Shown here piece by piece: positions 1 to 7,057 of a stretch of DNA of 64,000 bases. How positions within the stretch are numbered: the first letter of the stretch is position 1; each line of letters opens with the position of its first letter. Location of the stretch: contig NZ_FMUX01000001.1 in the NCBI RefSeq assembly GCF_900101345.1, positions 248,001-312,000 of the forward strand, given 5' to 3'. The notes under the pieces are model-generated. The model had not been told where the DNA came from. It ran no database searches and saw nothing but the letters and a program-made list of their open reading frames with translations. Origin of the DNA: Desulfoluna spongiiphila. Lineage in GTDB: Bacteria > Desulfobacterota > Desulfobacteria > Desulfobacterales > Desulfolunaceae. The translations under genes and the position numbers were made by a program.

Positions 1-455
1 CCGATGCGGGACCGATCCACCATGACGGTGTCGCCACTTAAGATCATGGGGGCCATGGAATCACCGGCCACATCAAACAGGACCAGGGACGACGGATTGC
101 CCTTGTTCCGGAGCCAGACCTCCCCGAAGGGGCAGGTTTCGAGCACTTCAGCCGTGGTCTCAAAGGAGCCGCCGCCACCTGAAAGGGTCGCGCGGTACTT
201 GGGAATATACACCAGGGCATTGACCATGCCTGCCCCTTCTCCCCCTTTGTACCCGTTCAAGAGCCAGGTGATGTCACAGTCAAAGGCCTGGCAGATCCTG
301 AAAATAGCATCAATGGTTGGGGACGTGCCGTCCCGCCACGATTCAAAGGCCCCGGTCAGACCGACGGTACGGTCCAGTTCACCGAGCCGCCCGCCATACT
401 CCCGTGTCACCAGCTCCTCCAGATTGTGGAGAAACACCTCCCTGTCCCACTTCAT
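1..455 (-). CDS. Phage-type (CI-like) XRE/S24 repressor, truncated by the window edge
   Basis: Read on the minus strand from ATG at 455, 151 residues are visible before the left edge. The first ~70 residues look like a Cro/CI-type helix-turn-helix (region around RLGELDRTVGL and the DAIFRICQAFDCDITWLLNG stretch). From ~75 on the S24 (LexA/CI) peptidase fold begins, with the motif AGDSM at 130-134, Ser133 being the expected nucleophile. The general-base Lys lies beyond the edge, so self-cleavage competence cannot be judged. S24 repressors bind operators as dimers and are inactivated by RecA-stimulated self-cleavage; that role is inferred from family knowledge. It could belong to a prophage or be a stand-alone SOS-type regulator; the missing flank would decide. 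Confidence 0.85.
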   Translation of the reverse strand, partial: MKWDREVFLHNLEELVTREYGGRLGELDRTVGLTGAFESWRDGTSPTIDAIFRICQAFDCDITWLLNGYKGGEGAGMVNALVYIPKYRATLSGGGGSFETTAEVLETCPFGEVWLRNKGNPSSLVLFDVAGDSMAPMILSGDTVMVDRSRI

Positions 456-619
456 AATCCCACTCTTTCATCGTGTCGGACGCCTCGCGTCCTGTCGATC
501 CAAGACCATTATGGACGCATGCCCCGTCTGTGCCGGAAGCCTGCGTCAGTGTCGAACGTGTGACCCAAGAATGCCGGAATCATAGCCAGAGGACGGCGGG
601 TTGTAAAGGGTTTCAAGGC

Positions 620-1621
620 TCACATTTTTCGTGCCAGAACAGCGCAGGAACCCGACGGGAGAGAGAGATCCCCGGCAAAGACGAGCCCGGCCGCCTCCAC
701 CATGGCCCGCATCTCCCCTGTGGTATAGGCCTTTCCGTTGTAGGTATTGAGCATCATGTGAAGGTCGTACAGGCCCCCTGCCTCGCCCCGATCCCTGTAA
801 AAATCATGGACGACCAGGGTACCGCCACCGGCCAGGAGAGCCGCTGCGCGACGCACGATCCCAAGGGTTTCGTCATCCCCCTGGCAGTGCACCAGATTGG
901 AAAGCAGGAGAAGGTCGGCTCCCTCGCACCCGGGAAGGTCCCAGCGCTCCTCAAGAAGGTTCACGCAGGAGAGGCCGATGCGGCCAAAGGCTGGGTGGTG
1001 TGCCTTTTTTTCGGCAAAAAAGCCCACCACATCGTCGAGATCCGCAAGGGAACCGCTCCAGCCGGGGTGCCGATCCAGAAAGGCGAGACTGTAAGCCCCG
1101 GACCCGAAGCCCAGCTCCACGAAGCGCCCCGCCTCCTTTTCCGGCATCACCAAAGCCCAGAGCTCTTCCGCCCGAATCCGCGCCGCTTCATCCATGGCCT
1201 CAATGTACTGGGCCAGATCTTTTTTATACTCGGCCTCGCTTTTCTCCGTCGCCGAATACACCCGCTCCCCGGTCTTCAGGGTCTCCCCCAGAAGCTCCCA
1301 GGCATCGAACAGACGTTTTTCAAAGACCAGGGTACCGGCCATGGGATGGGGAGCCCCAGTCCCAAAGAAAAGGGCACCATGCCGGGACAACCGGAAGCCC
1401 TGGGGGGTCTCCTCTAAAAAGCCCAGAACGCAAAGGGCCCCAAGGGCGCGGGAGCCAAAGGAAACGTCCCACCCCACCTTACCGCAAAGGGCCTCTGCCG
1501 TTACAGAGCCCGCCCCCACGATGTCAAACACCCCGGCATCAAAGGCGGCTTCCAGCAACCGGTACTGGCGATACCCCGTCAGCAGGCTTTTAAATTTCAA
1601 ATACGGTGTCATCTCACCCAT
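620..1621 (-). CDS. SAM-dependent O-methyltransferase, CrtF/BzaC-like
   Basis: 333 residues, a usual length for the dimerising small-molecule O-methyltransferases (Methyltransf_2 type). Residues ~15-80 form the winged-helix dimerisation region. The SAM-binding glycine motif ELGFGSGAY is at 169-177, followed by the acidic post-I strand SLADLDDVV at 191-199 and the conserved SNLVHCQGDD at 241-250. The C-terminal NTYNGKAYT at 292-300 is typical of the hydroxyneurosporene O-methyltransferase (CrtF) branch. It is the next gene downstream of bzaF-cobT on the same strand, but a terminator and two repeat elements separate it. Since anaerobic benzimidazole synthesis uses a SAM O-methyltransferase (BzaC) on 5-hydroxybenzimidazole, that is a plausible but unproven substrate. 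Methyltransferase function is firm, substrate is not. Confidence 0.85.
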   Translation of the reverse strand: MGEMTPYLKFKSLLTGYRQYRLLEAAFDAGVFDIVGAGSVTAEALCGKVGWDVSFGSRALGALCVLGFLEETPQGFRLSRHGALFFGTGAPHPMAGTLVFEKRLFDAWELLGETLKTGERVYSATEKSEAEYKKDLAQYIEAMDEAARIRAEELWALVMPEKEAGRFVELGFGSGAYSLAFLDRHPGWSGSLADLDDVVGFFAEKKAHHPAFGRIGLSCVNLLEERWDLPGCEGADLLLLSNLVHCQGDDETLGIVRRAAALLAGGGTLVVHDFYRDRGEAGGLYDLHMMLNTYNGKAYTTGEMRAMVEAAGLVFAGDLSLPSGSCAVLARKM

Positions 1622-1705
1622 GCATCCTCCTCAACAATCACAAGCAAAAAGGTCACTATTCAGCTCCAAAAAGCTGCCTTCTATGGTTAAAGTGCATGAA
1701 AGAAA

Positions 1706-1876
1706 GCCTCCGGCGGCGAGGTGTGCCACCTCGAAAGCAGGTTGCGAATGCGCTTTCCCCTTCGTTCCTCAGGGAAAATCACATTCGCCATTGATTCAGA
1801 TTAAACCGAATCTATTTTTTAAAACCTGTTTATTAAACTTTTTAAAAGTTTAGCCCCCGGCAGGGCCGCCGGAGGC
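1706..1876 (+). repeat. Dispersed structured repeat, type A, copy 1
   Basis: 171 bp bounded by GCCTCCGGCGGC (1706-1717) and its exact inverse GCCGCCGGAGGC (1865-1876). It contains hairpin 1 (CGAGGTG-TGC-CACCTCG), hairpin 2 (outer stem GCGAATG/CATTCGC, inner stem TTTCCC/GGGAAA, loop with CGTTCCT) and a T/A-rich 3' hairpin (ACTTTTTAAAAGTTT). A conserved flank TCTATGGTTAAAG lies ~25 bp before the left end. Confidence 0.9.
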
Positions 1877-1891
1877 AGTTTTAACTTGGCT

Positions 1892-2060
1892 GCTTCCGGC
1901 GGCAAGGTGAGCCACCTTGAAAGCGGGTTGCGTATGCGTTTTCCCCTCGGTCCTCGGGGAAAATCACATCCGCCTTTGATCAAGGCTGGACGGGATCTGT
2001 TGTTTTAAACCTGTTTGTTAAACTTTTTGAAAGCTTAGCCCCGACAGGGCCGCCGGAGGC
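1892..2060 (+). repeat. Dispersed structured repeat, type A, copy 2 (tandem with copy 1)
   Basis: 169 bp, same order of hairpins as copy 1, 15 bp after it. The left end reads GCTTCCGGCGGC (one change) and the right end is the perfect GCCGCCGGAGGC. Hairpin 1 is CAAGGTG-AGC-CACCTTG: relative to copy 1 both arms changed together. The right flank ATAAGCTGAAT recurs after the copy at 41049-41220. The two tandem copies fill the 520 bp between the O-methyltransferase and cobT. Confidence 0.9.
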
Positions 2061-2080
2061 ATAAGCTGAATGGTCAAAAC

Positions 2081-2112
2081 AAAAATACCCCTGCATGGCG
2101 TCATGCAGGGGC
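2081..2112 (-). terminator. Rho-independent terminator after cobT
   Basis: On the minus strand a 10-bp stem CCCCTGCATG/CATGCAGGGG (2088-2111) with a 4-base loop is followed by TATTTTTGTTTT. It lies ~30 bp past the cobT stop and should end the bzaF-cobT transcript. Confidence 0.85.
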
Positions 2113-2142
2113 ATCGTATCACAACCGATCACAAAAAAGACC

Positions 2143-3210
2143 TTACCCTTTGGTATGGGGATCTTTGATGGCAACTTCTTCGAAGGTCAGGACATCAGCC
2201 AGGATGCGGGTAGAGGCATCCAGGAGTTCCATGGTCAGGGCCGCGCCCGTGCCTTCGCCCAATCGGAAGCCCAAATCCAGCAAGGGATCCACGCCCAAGT
2301 GGTCATGCATGAAGGTATGCCCCACCTCCACGGAGCGGTGGCTTGCAAAGAGGTACTCCTTGGCCCTCGGGGCCAGGTCGCCGGCGATGAGGGCCCCGGC
2401 CGTTGAAATAAACCCGTCGCACACCACGGGGATGCCGTGGGCGGCAGCGCCCAAGACGAGCCCTGCCAGGGCGCCGATCTCGTAGCCGCCCACCTTGGCC
2501 AGGACGTCCACGGGGTCCGTGGGATCGGGCCTGTTCACCTCGATCCCTTGTTTGATCACATCGATCTTGCGCTGAAGGGCCGCATCGTTGATGCCTGTGC
2601 CCCGGCCGGTGAGGTCTTCCACCTTTTCCCCGGAGAGCACGGCGATGATGGCCGTGGAGGGGGTGGTGTTTCCGATCCCCATGTCCCCGGTGCCGAGCAT
2701 GTCCAGCCGGCCTTCGGCCACAAGCTCTTCCACGATCTCAATCCCGGCTTCAATGGCCGCAACGGCCTGCTCACGGGTCATGGCAGGGCCTTTGGTAAAA
2801 TTCTCGGTGCCCCGGGCCACCTTCTTATGGATGATGGGAAGGGACGGATCAAATTCGGCCTTTACACCGATGTCCGCGGCCAGGGATTCTGCCCCGGCGT
2901 GCTTTGCAAGGACGTTGATGGAGGCCCCTTTGATCACGAAGTTGTGGACCATCTGCTCGGTCACTTCCTGGGGAAACAGGCTCACGCCCTCCTCCACCAC
3001 ACCGTGGTCCCCGGCGCAGGTCACCACAACCTTCTTCTCTAATTTGACGTCGATGACCCCGGCAATGGCGGCAAGCCTCGCGGAAAGGGGCTCCAGAACC
3101 CCCAAACTCCCCTGGGGCCGCGCCTGGTCAGCCAGGCGCGCAAGCGCCAGCTGCTCCATCCCGCGATCAATCCCGACAATGGAATCAATGGTCTTTTCGA
3201 GCAATTTCAT
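2143..3210 (-). CDS. cobT: Nicotinate-nucleotide:dimethylbenzimidazole phosphoribosyltransferase CobT
   Basis: 355 residues, the usual CobT length. The enzyme transfers phosphoribose from nicotinate mononucleotide to a benzimidazole-type base, giving the alpha-ribazole phosphate of the cobamide lower loop in the cytoplasm. Family blocks seen: CAGDHGV at 65-71, LGTGDMGIGNTTPSTA at 172-187, and GEGTGA at 318-323 whose Glu319 corresponds to the catalytic base. It follows the ThiC-like bzaF gene on the same strand (216-bp structured spacer) and precedes a terminator. With the cobalamin riboswitch upstream of bzaF, the pair reads as one B12-controlled lower-ligand synthesis and activation unit. 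Confidence 0.95.
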   Translation of the reverse strand: MKLLEKTIDSIVGIDRGMEQLALARLADQARPQGSLGVLEPLSARLAAIAGVIDVKLEKKVVVTCAGDHGVVEEGVSLFPQEVTEQMVHNFVIKGASINVLAKHAGAESLAADIGVKAEFDPSLPIIHKKVARGTENFTKGPAMTREQAVAAIEAGIEIVEELVAEGRLDMLGTGDMGIGNTTPSTAIIAVLSGEKVEDLTGRGTGINDAALQRKIDVIKQGIEVNRPDPTDPVDVLAKVGGYEIGALAGLVLGAAAHGIPVVCDGFISTAGALIAGDLAPRAKEYLFASHRSVEVGHTFMHDHLGVDPLLDLGFRLGEGTGAALTMELLDASTRILADVLTFEEVAIKDPHTKG

Positions 3211-3263
3211 TCAGAAGCCCCCCTCATGATCAAATATAAAAAACGCCGGTTGCATGGCCTGTC

Positions 3264-3420
3264 CCCCCATGATGCCAGTGGTTGGGTAATGGCACCATGG
3301 GGAACGGGTAAGCAACCTGAAAAATCGTCGTCGCCAAAAACGTGAATAACCCGTGCCGTTAAGCACGGGCGCAGCCCGTCAACGAATGCGACAACCCGAG
3401 GCACGAGGGTTGAAGCATTC
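3264..3420 (-). other. Structured bzaF-cobT intercistronic region with several hairpins
   Basis: On the minus strand three inverted repeats follow one another. GAATGC...GCATTC encloses AACCCTCGTGCCTCGGGTT (about 3380-3418); CCCGTGC/GCACGGG is near 3350-3370; and TGGCACCATGGG pairs with CCCATGATGCCA (3266-3301, one mismatch). None has a good U-tract, so they are better read as processing or attenuation structures than as a terminator. The first hairpin resembles the CGTTCCT-loop hairpin of the dispersed repeats. Confidence 0.5.
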
Positions 3421-3426
3421 GCGAAC

Positions 3427-4749
3427 CTACCCCTTGTAAATTTTATCGCCTTTGATGTCGGGCTGGAACACTTCCATGCCCTTTTTCATGGCGCAGAAGT
3501 CGCCGCACATGGTGCAGGTGTCTTCATTCTCGGGGCAGCGTTCGGCACGGATGGACTTGGCCACCTCCGGGAAGAGGAGGTGTTTCTCCAGGTCATCCCA
3601 ACGCATCTCGCGACGGGCCATGGCGGCCATCTTCTCAGTCTCACGACGGTTGGGGTACTTGGCGATATCCCCGATGCGGGTGGCCAGACGGGTGGCCCTC
3701 ACGCCTTCACGCACGTCCTGAACCGTGGGCAGGGCCAGGTGCTCGGCGGGGGTGATGTAGCAGATAAGGTCGGCTCCGAAGCGGGCGGAACTTGCAGCCC
3801 CGATGGCGGCCGTGATGTGGTCGTACCCGGCGCCGGTGTCACAGGGAATGGGTCCGAGGACGTAGTAAGGGGCGTTGCCGCTCATGCGCTTTTCAAGCAT
3901 GATGTTGCCTTCGATTTCATCGAGGGGCACATGGCCGGGGCCTTCCACCATCATCTGGCAGCCCATCTCACGGCCCAGCTCGGCCAGCTCGCAGTTGATG
4001 ATCATCTCGGCCATCTGGGCGCGGTCATGGCTGTCGTGGATGGCGCCGGCGCGGATGCCGTTGCCCAGGGAGAGCACCGCATCGTATTTTTTCATGAGGG
4101 CGCAGACACGGTCGAACTGCTCGTAGAGGGGGTTTTCGCGCTTGGTGGCGTCCATCCATGCCACCATGAAGGTGCCGCCCTTGGAAGCAAGACCGCCGTA
4201 ACGGAAACCCTGGGCGCGAAGACGCTCAATGGTGTACTGGTTGATGCCGCAGTGGATGGCCATGAAGGAGAGGCCGTCCTGCAGCTGCTGCTCGATAAGG
4301 TCAAAGAGGTATTCGGGATCGAGCTTGGAGGGATCCTGGTACTTGCGCCCGGTCTCTTTGAAGGCCTGATATAAGGGCACATTGCCCAGGGGGAGGTTGG
4401 TGGCTGCCAGCACCTCGCGACGGACGAGGTCCAGATCGCCTCCGGCGGAGAGTTCCATGAGGGTATCGGCGCCCTCTTCCTCTGCGGCCAGGGCTTTTTC
4501 AATTTCGCTCTTGATATCGCAGATATCGGAGCTGGTCCCGATGGAGGCGTTTACCTTGGTCCGGAGACCGGTACCGATGCCCACGGCAGGGCCTTTGTGC
4601 TTGGGATTGTTGGGGATGACGATCTCCCCTTTGGCAACCAGCTCACGAATGCGTTCGGGGGCATGCCCTTCTTTCTCGGCAACCTGCTGCATCTGGGGGG
4701 AAACCACGCCCTCCCGGGCCAATTCAATCTGGGTTTTTGCTACAGCCAT
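3427..4749 (-). CDS. bzaF: ThiC-family radical SAM enzyme, probable 5-hydroxybenzimidazole synthase BzaF
   Basis: 440 residues aligned throughout with ThiC: TQIELAREG near the N-terminus, VIPNNP, GIGTGLRTKVNASIGTSSD and the C-terminal cysteine cluster CTMCGDFC at 412-419. ThiC converts aminoimidazole ribotide to hydroxymethylpyrimidine phosphate; the BzaF branch makes 5-hydroxybenzimidazole from the same substrate. BzaF is preferred because the gene sits behind a cobalamin riboswitch, not a TPP riboswitch, and directly before cobT. The cysteine spacing is CX2CX3C instead of the CX2CX4C usual for ThiC. A good Shine-Dalgarno (AAGGAG) precedes the ATG. A true ThiC under unusual control remains possible. 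Confidence 0.75.
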   Translation of the reverse strand: MAVAKTQIELAREGVVSPQMQQVAEKEGHAPERIRELVAKGEIVIPNNPKHKGPAVGIGTGLRTKVNASIGTSSDICDIKSEIEKALAAEEEGADTLMELSAGGDLDLVRREVLAATNLPLGNVPLYQAFKETGRKYQDPSKLDPEYLFDLIEQQLQDGLSFMAIHCGINQYTIERLRAQGFRYGGLASKGGTFMVAWMDATKRENPLYEQFDRVCALMKKYDAVLSLGNGIRAGAIHDSHDRAQMAEMIINCELAELGREMGCQMMVEGPGHVPLDEIEGNIMLEKRMSGNAPYYVLGPIPCDTGAGYDHITAAIGAASSARFGADLICYITPAEHLALPTVQDVREGVRATRLATRIGDIAKYPNRRETEKMAAMARREMRWDDLEKHLLFPEVAKSIRAERCPENEDTCTMCGDFCAMKKGMEVFQPDIKGDKIYKG

Positions 4750-4982
4750 TGTATCTCTTCTCCTTCAAACATATCGGCAGGCACGCCCGTGCCGCCATAA
4801 TGATTCGTTTGGCCACCGATTTCGACAGTGTCCCGGTTCCACCCGGAAATGTACCCGATACCGTCATTGGAATCCGTCTGTTGCAGGACAGTCAAGGAGT
4901 ACGAACCTGACAACTCCCGGATCCCAAAAAGTCTTCAACCGGCCGACACCAACCCGTGCCGGTCGAACACCCGATTTCAGGC

Positions 4983-5032
4983 AATAAAAAAAGGGCCCTG
5001 CGGTACATACAGATGTACCGCAGAGCCCTTTG
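4983..5032 (-). terminator. Riboswitch expression-platform terminator before bzaF
   Basis: Minus-strand stem AGGGCTCTGCGGTACAT pairs with ATGTACCGCAGGGCCCT (one G-U pair) and is followed by TTTTTTTATT. It lies ~20 nt after the cobalamin aptamer and 235 nt before the bzaF start, which fits transcriptional OFF control by B12. Confidence 0.85.
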
Positions 5033-5051
5033 CCATCGAACTCGGTCACGT

Positions 5052-5248
5052 AAGTCTCATGCACGTCTTCTGACTTCCGGGGTTAAACTCTCCCGCCGCG
5101 CCTTCCCGCCCCCCTTCAAGAGAAGCAGTGACTGTTGCCTTGATCTTTCCTGAAGAAAAGCAAGCCAACCTGCGTCGGGCCACCCGGTTACAGCGGCGGG
5201 ACCGTCACGGATTTTCACCGTAGTTCCGTTTGCATGACACCGTATGAC
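5052..5248 (-). ncRNA. Cobalamin (B12) riboswitch
   Basis: On the minus strand the aptamer shows the family hallmarks in order: GGTGTCATGC opening P1, ACGGTGAAAATCCGTGACGG, CCCGCCGCTGTAACCGG, then GTCACTG, and the B12-box-like AAGTCAGAAGAC followed by GTGCATGAGAC, which pairs back with GTGTCATGC. The downstream hairpin at 4983-5032 is a strong intrinsic terminator. Cobamide binding should favour termination and repress bzaF-cobT. Confidence 0.9.
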
Positions 5249-5250
5249 AA

Positions 5251-5570
5251 ATTGAATGTGTACCCTGTTACCGGATACTGCCCATGCTCTACACGAAATC
5301 GGCGAAGAGCGTCAAGGAGAAAATGACACCGTGCCTGCCGGGCCCTTTTCCCGATACACCACAGGCTCCCTTCCATGCATACCCTCATTAGGCCACGGAG
5401 CGATCACGGGCCATGAAAAACGGTCTCGCGGCCCCCCCCCTGCCACTTCCCGCCCCTAATGTTCCCCCTAAGCTCCTTATACCCCGCTGGTTTTCGTACG
5501 CAATGCAGCTGTAACCCACCAGCTCCCGGCCGCAGATTGATGAATTCGCAAAATCAAGGCATCCACGTTG
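5251..5570. other. Intergenic stretch with no gene seen
   Basis: Between the riboswitch (minus strand) and the sstT control region. The minus-strand promoter of the riboswitch transcript must lie here, but I cannot place it with confidence. No convincing ORF or repeat was found. Confidence 0.5.
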
Positions 5571-5586
5571 CGAATAAGCCTATTTC
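5571..5586. promoter_or_regulatory. Palindromic operator-like site, also found in the kbl/lrp intergenic region
   Basis: CGAATAAGCCTATTTC lies 11 bp upstream of the sstT -35 box. A 15/16 identical site, CGAATAAGCTTATTTC, is at 13725-13740 between kbl and an Lrp-type regulator gene. The position just upstream of -35 suits an activator or Lrp-type protein. The shared-regulator reading is inference. Confidence 0.55.
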
Positions 5587-5597
5587 CAAATAAAATA

Positions 5598-5627
5598 TTG
5601 ACATATAAGCGATATTTCCCCTATGAA
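5598..5627 (+). promoter_or_regulatory. Sigma-70-type promoter of sstT
   Basis: TTGACA (5598-5603), 18-bp spacer, TATGAA (5622-5627; 4/6 match to TATAAT), about 48 bp before the sstT ATG, which is preceded by a GGGGGAA Shine-Dalgarno. Confidence 0.6.
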
Positions 5628-5674
5628 TTGGTGTTAGTGGAATAAGGAATATTTAACCAATTTGGGGGAAATTC

Positions 5675-6928
5675 ATGAATCAAGTGACAGGGATTTTTAA
5701 AAAAATCGCATCGGGAAGCCTGGTACTGCAGATTGTGATCGGAATCATTGCAGGCGTGATCCTCGCCCTTGCATCACCGGATACCGCAAACTCAGCTGGT
5801 CTGTTCGGCAGCTTGTTCGTCAAGGCGCTCAAGGCCGTTGCACCCATCCTCGTTTTTGTCATCGTCGCCTCTTCCATAGCAAACCAAAAGCGCGGCGCCC
5901 ACACCAACATGCGCTCCATCATCGGCCTCTACCTGGTGGGAACCTTTATGGCGGCGCTGGTGGCCGTCAGCTTAAGCTTTCTCTTCCCCACCAACATGAC
6001 CCTGGTGGCCTCGGAAACGGCAGCCACGCCGCCCAACGGCATCGGAGAAGTACTCAACACCCTTCTCTTCAAGATCGTGGACAACCCCATCAACGCTCTG
6101 GCCACGGGCAACTTCATCGGCATCCTCGCCTGGGCCATCGCCCTGGGCATCGCCTTCCAGCACACGGGTGAAACAACCAAAACCTTCCTGCACGACATCT
6201 CCAACGGGGTCTCCAGCATTGTCAAGCTGGTCATCCGGTTTGCCCCGCTGGGCATCTTCGGCCTGGTGGCACAGACCATCGCCACCACCGGCTTTACCGC
6301 CCTTTCCGGCTACACCCACCTGCTTCAGGTGCTCCTGGGCGCCATGCTCATCATCGCCCTGGTGGTAAACCCTGCCATCGTCTTCTTCATGACCCGGCGC
6401 AACCCGTACCCCCTGGTGTTCTCCTGCCTGCGTGAGAGCGGCGTCACTGCCTTCTTCACCCGCAGCTCCGCCGCCAACATCCCCGTAAACATGGACCTGT
6501 GCAAGCGCCTCGACCTCAACGAGGACACCTACTCCGTCTCCATTCCGCTGGGAGCCACCATCAACATGGCCGGAGCCGCCATCACCATCACCGTGATGAC
6601 CCTGGCAGCCGTCCACACCCTGAACATCCAGGTCGACATGGCAACGGCGCTGCTGCTGAGCATCATCGCCTCCGTCTCCGCCTGCGGGGCCTCCGGGGTT
6701 GCCGGCGGGTCGCTGCTTCTGATCCCCCTTGCCTGCAGCCTCTTCGGCGTTCCCAACGAGATCTCCATGCAGGTTGTTGCCGCCGGTTTCATCATCGGCG
6801 TCATCCAGGATTCTGCTGAAACCGCGCTGAACAGCTCCACCGACGTCCTGTTCACCGCCGCTGCGGATCTCAACGCCAAGGGCTCTGCCGCAACCGAGAC
6901 CGAAGCCGAGACAGCTGCTGCTGCATAA
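5675..6928 (+). CDS. sstT: Serine/threonine:sodium symporter SstT
   Basis: 417 residues, matching the family length (~414). The protein is a dicarboxylate/amino-acid:cation symporter (DAACS) with about eight to nine hydrophobic segments in the inner membrane. It follows the SstT pattern from [17 protein letters not shown] near the N-terminus through [13 protein letters not shown] and the helical-hairpin region [13 protein letters not shown] to the late [18 protein letters not shown]. SstT imports serine and threonine with Na+. The C-terminus ends in an Ala/Glu-rich tail. Its promoter region carries a palindrome shared with the threonine-degradation locus at 12272-14472, which fits joint control of threonine uptake and breakdown. 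Confidence 0.92.
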   Translation: MNQVTGIFKKIASGSLVLQIVIGIIAGVILALASPDTANSAGLFGSLFVKALKAVAPILVFVIVASSIANQKRGAHTNMRSIIGLYLVGTFMAALVAVSLSFLFPTNMTLVASETAATPPNGIGEVLNTLLFKIVDNPINALATGNFIGILAWAIALGIAFQHTGETTKTFLHDISNGVSSIVKLVIRFAPLGIFGLVAQTIATTGFTALSGYTHLLQVLLGAMLIIALVVNPAIVFFMTRRNPYPLVFSCLRESGVTAFFTRSSAANIPVNMDLCKRLDLNEDTYSVSIPLGATINMAGAAITITVMTLAAVHTLNIQVDMATALLLSIIASVSACGASGVAGGSLLLIPLACSLFGVPNEISMQVVAAGFIIGVIQDSAETALNSSTDVLFTAAADLNAKGSAATETEAETAAAA

Positions 6929-6953
6929 GTTTCCGCGCTTAGAGAGACAACAC

Positions 6954-6993
6954 AAAGGGCCCCCTGGGAATCGTTCCCATGGGGCCCTTTTTA
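6954..6993 (+). terminator. Rho-independent terminator after sstT
   Basis: AAAGGGCCCC...TGGGAA-TCG-TTCCCA...GGGGCCCTTT stem followed by TTTTATTT, 25 bp past the sstT stop. The near-symmetric A and T tracts make it usable in both directions. Confidence 0.9.
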
Positions 6994-7057
6994 TTTGGGG
7001 AAAGGCCCGCCGGACCTGCTGCGGAGCCAGTCCCTTGAAAGCTTTCCTCTCTGTCTT

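Noticed and set aside
473..1417. Open frame of 314 codons on the plus strand
   Set aside because: Lies opposite the O-methyltransferase gene; GC-rich shadow frame without Shine-Dalgarno or family features.
1706..2060. Tandem repeat copies considered as a CRISPR array
   Set aside because: Units are ~170 bp, differ from each other, and have no regular short repeat-spacer pattern.
3427..4749. Calling the gene a plain thiC
   Set aside because: Control is by a cobalamin and not a TPP riboswitch, cobT follows, and the cysteine motif is shortened; BzaF fits better, though ThiC cannot be fully excluded.
5400..5470. C-rich tract (C9) as a phase-variation site
   Set aside because: Lies in non-coding DNA far from any start codon or promoter I can place.
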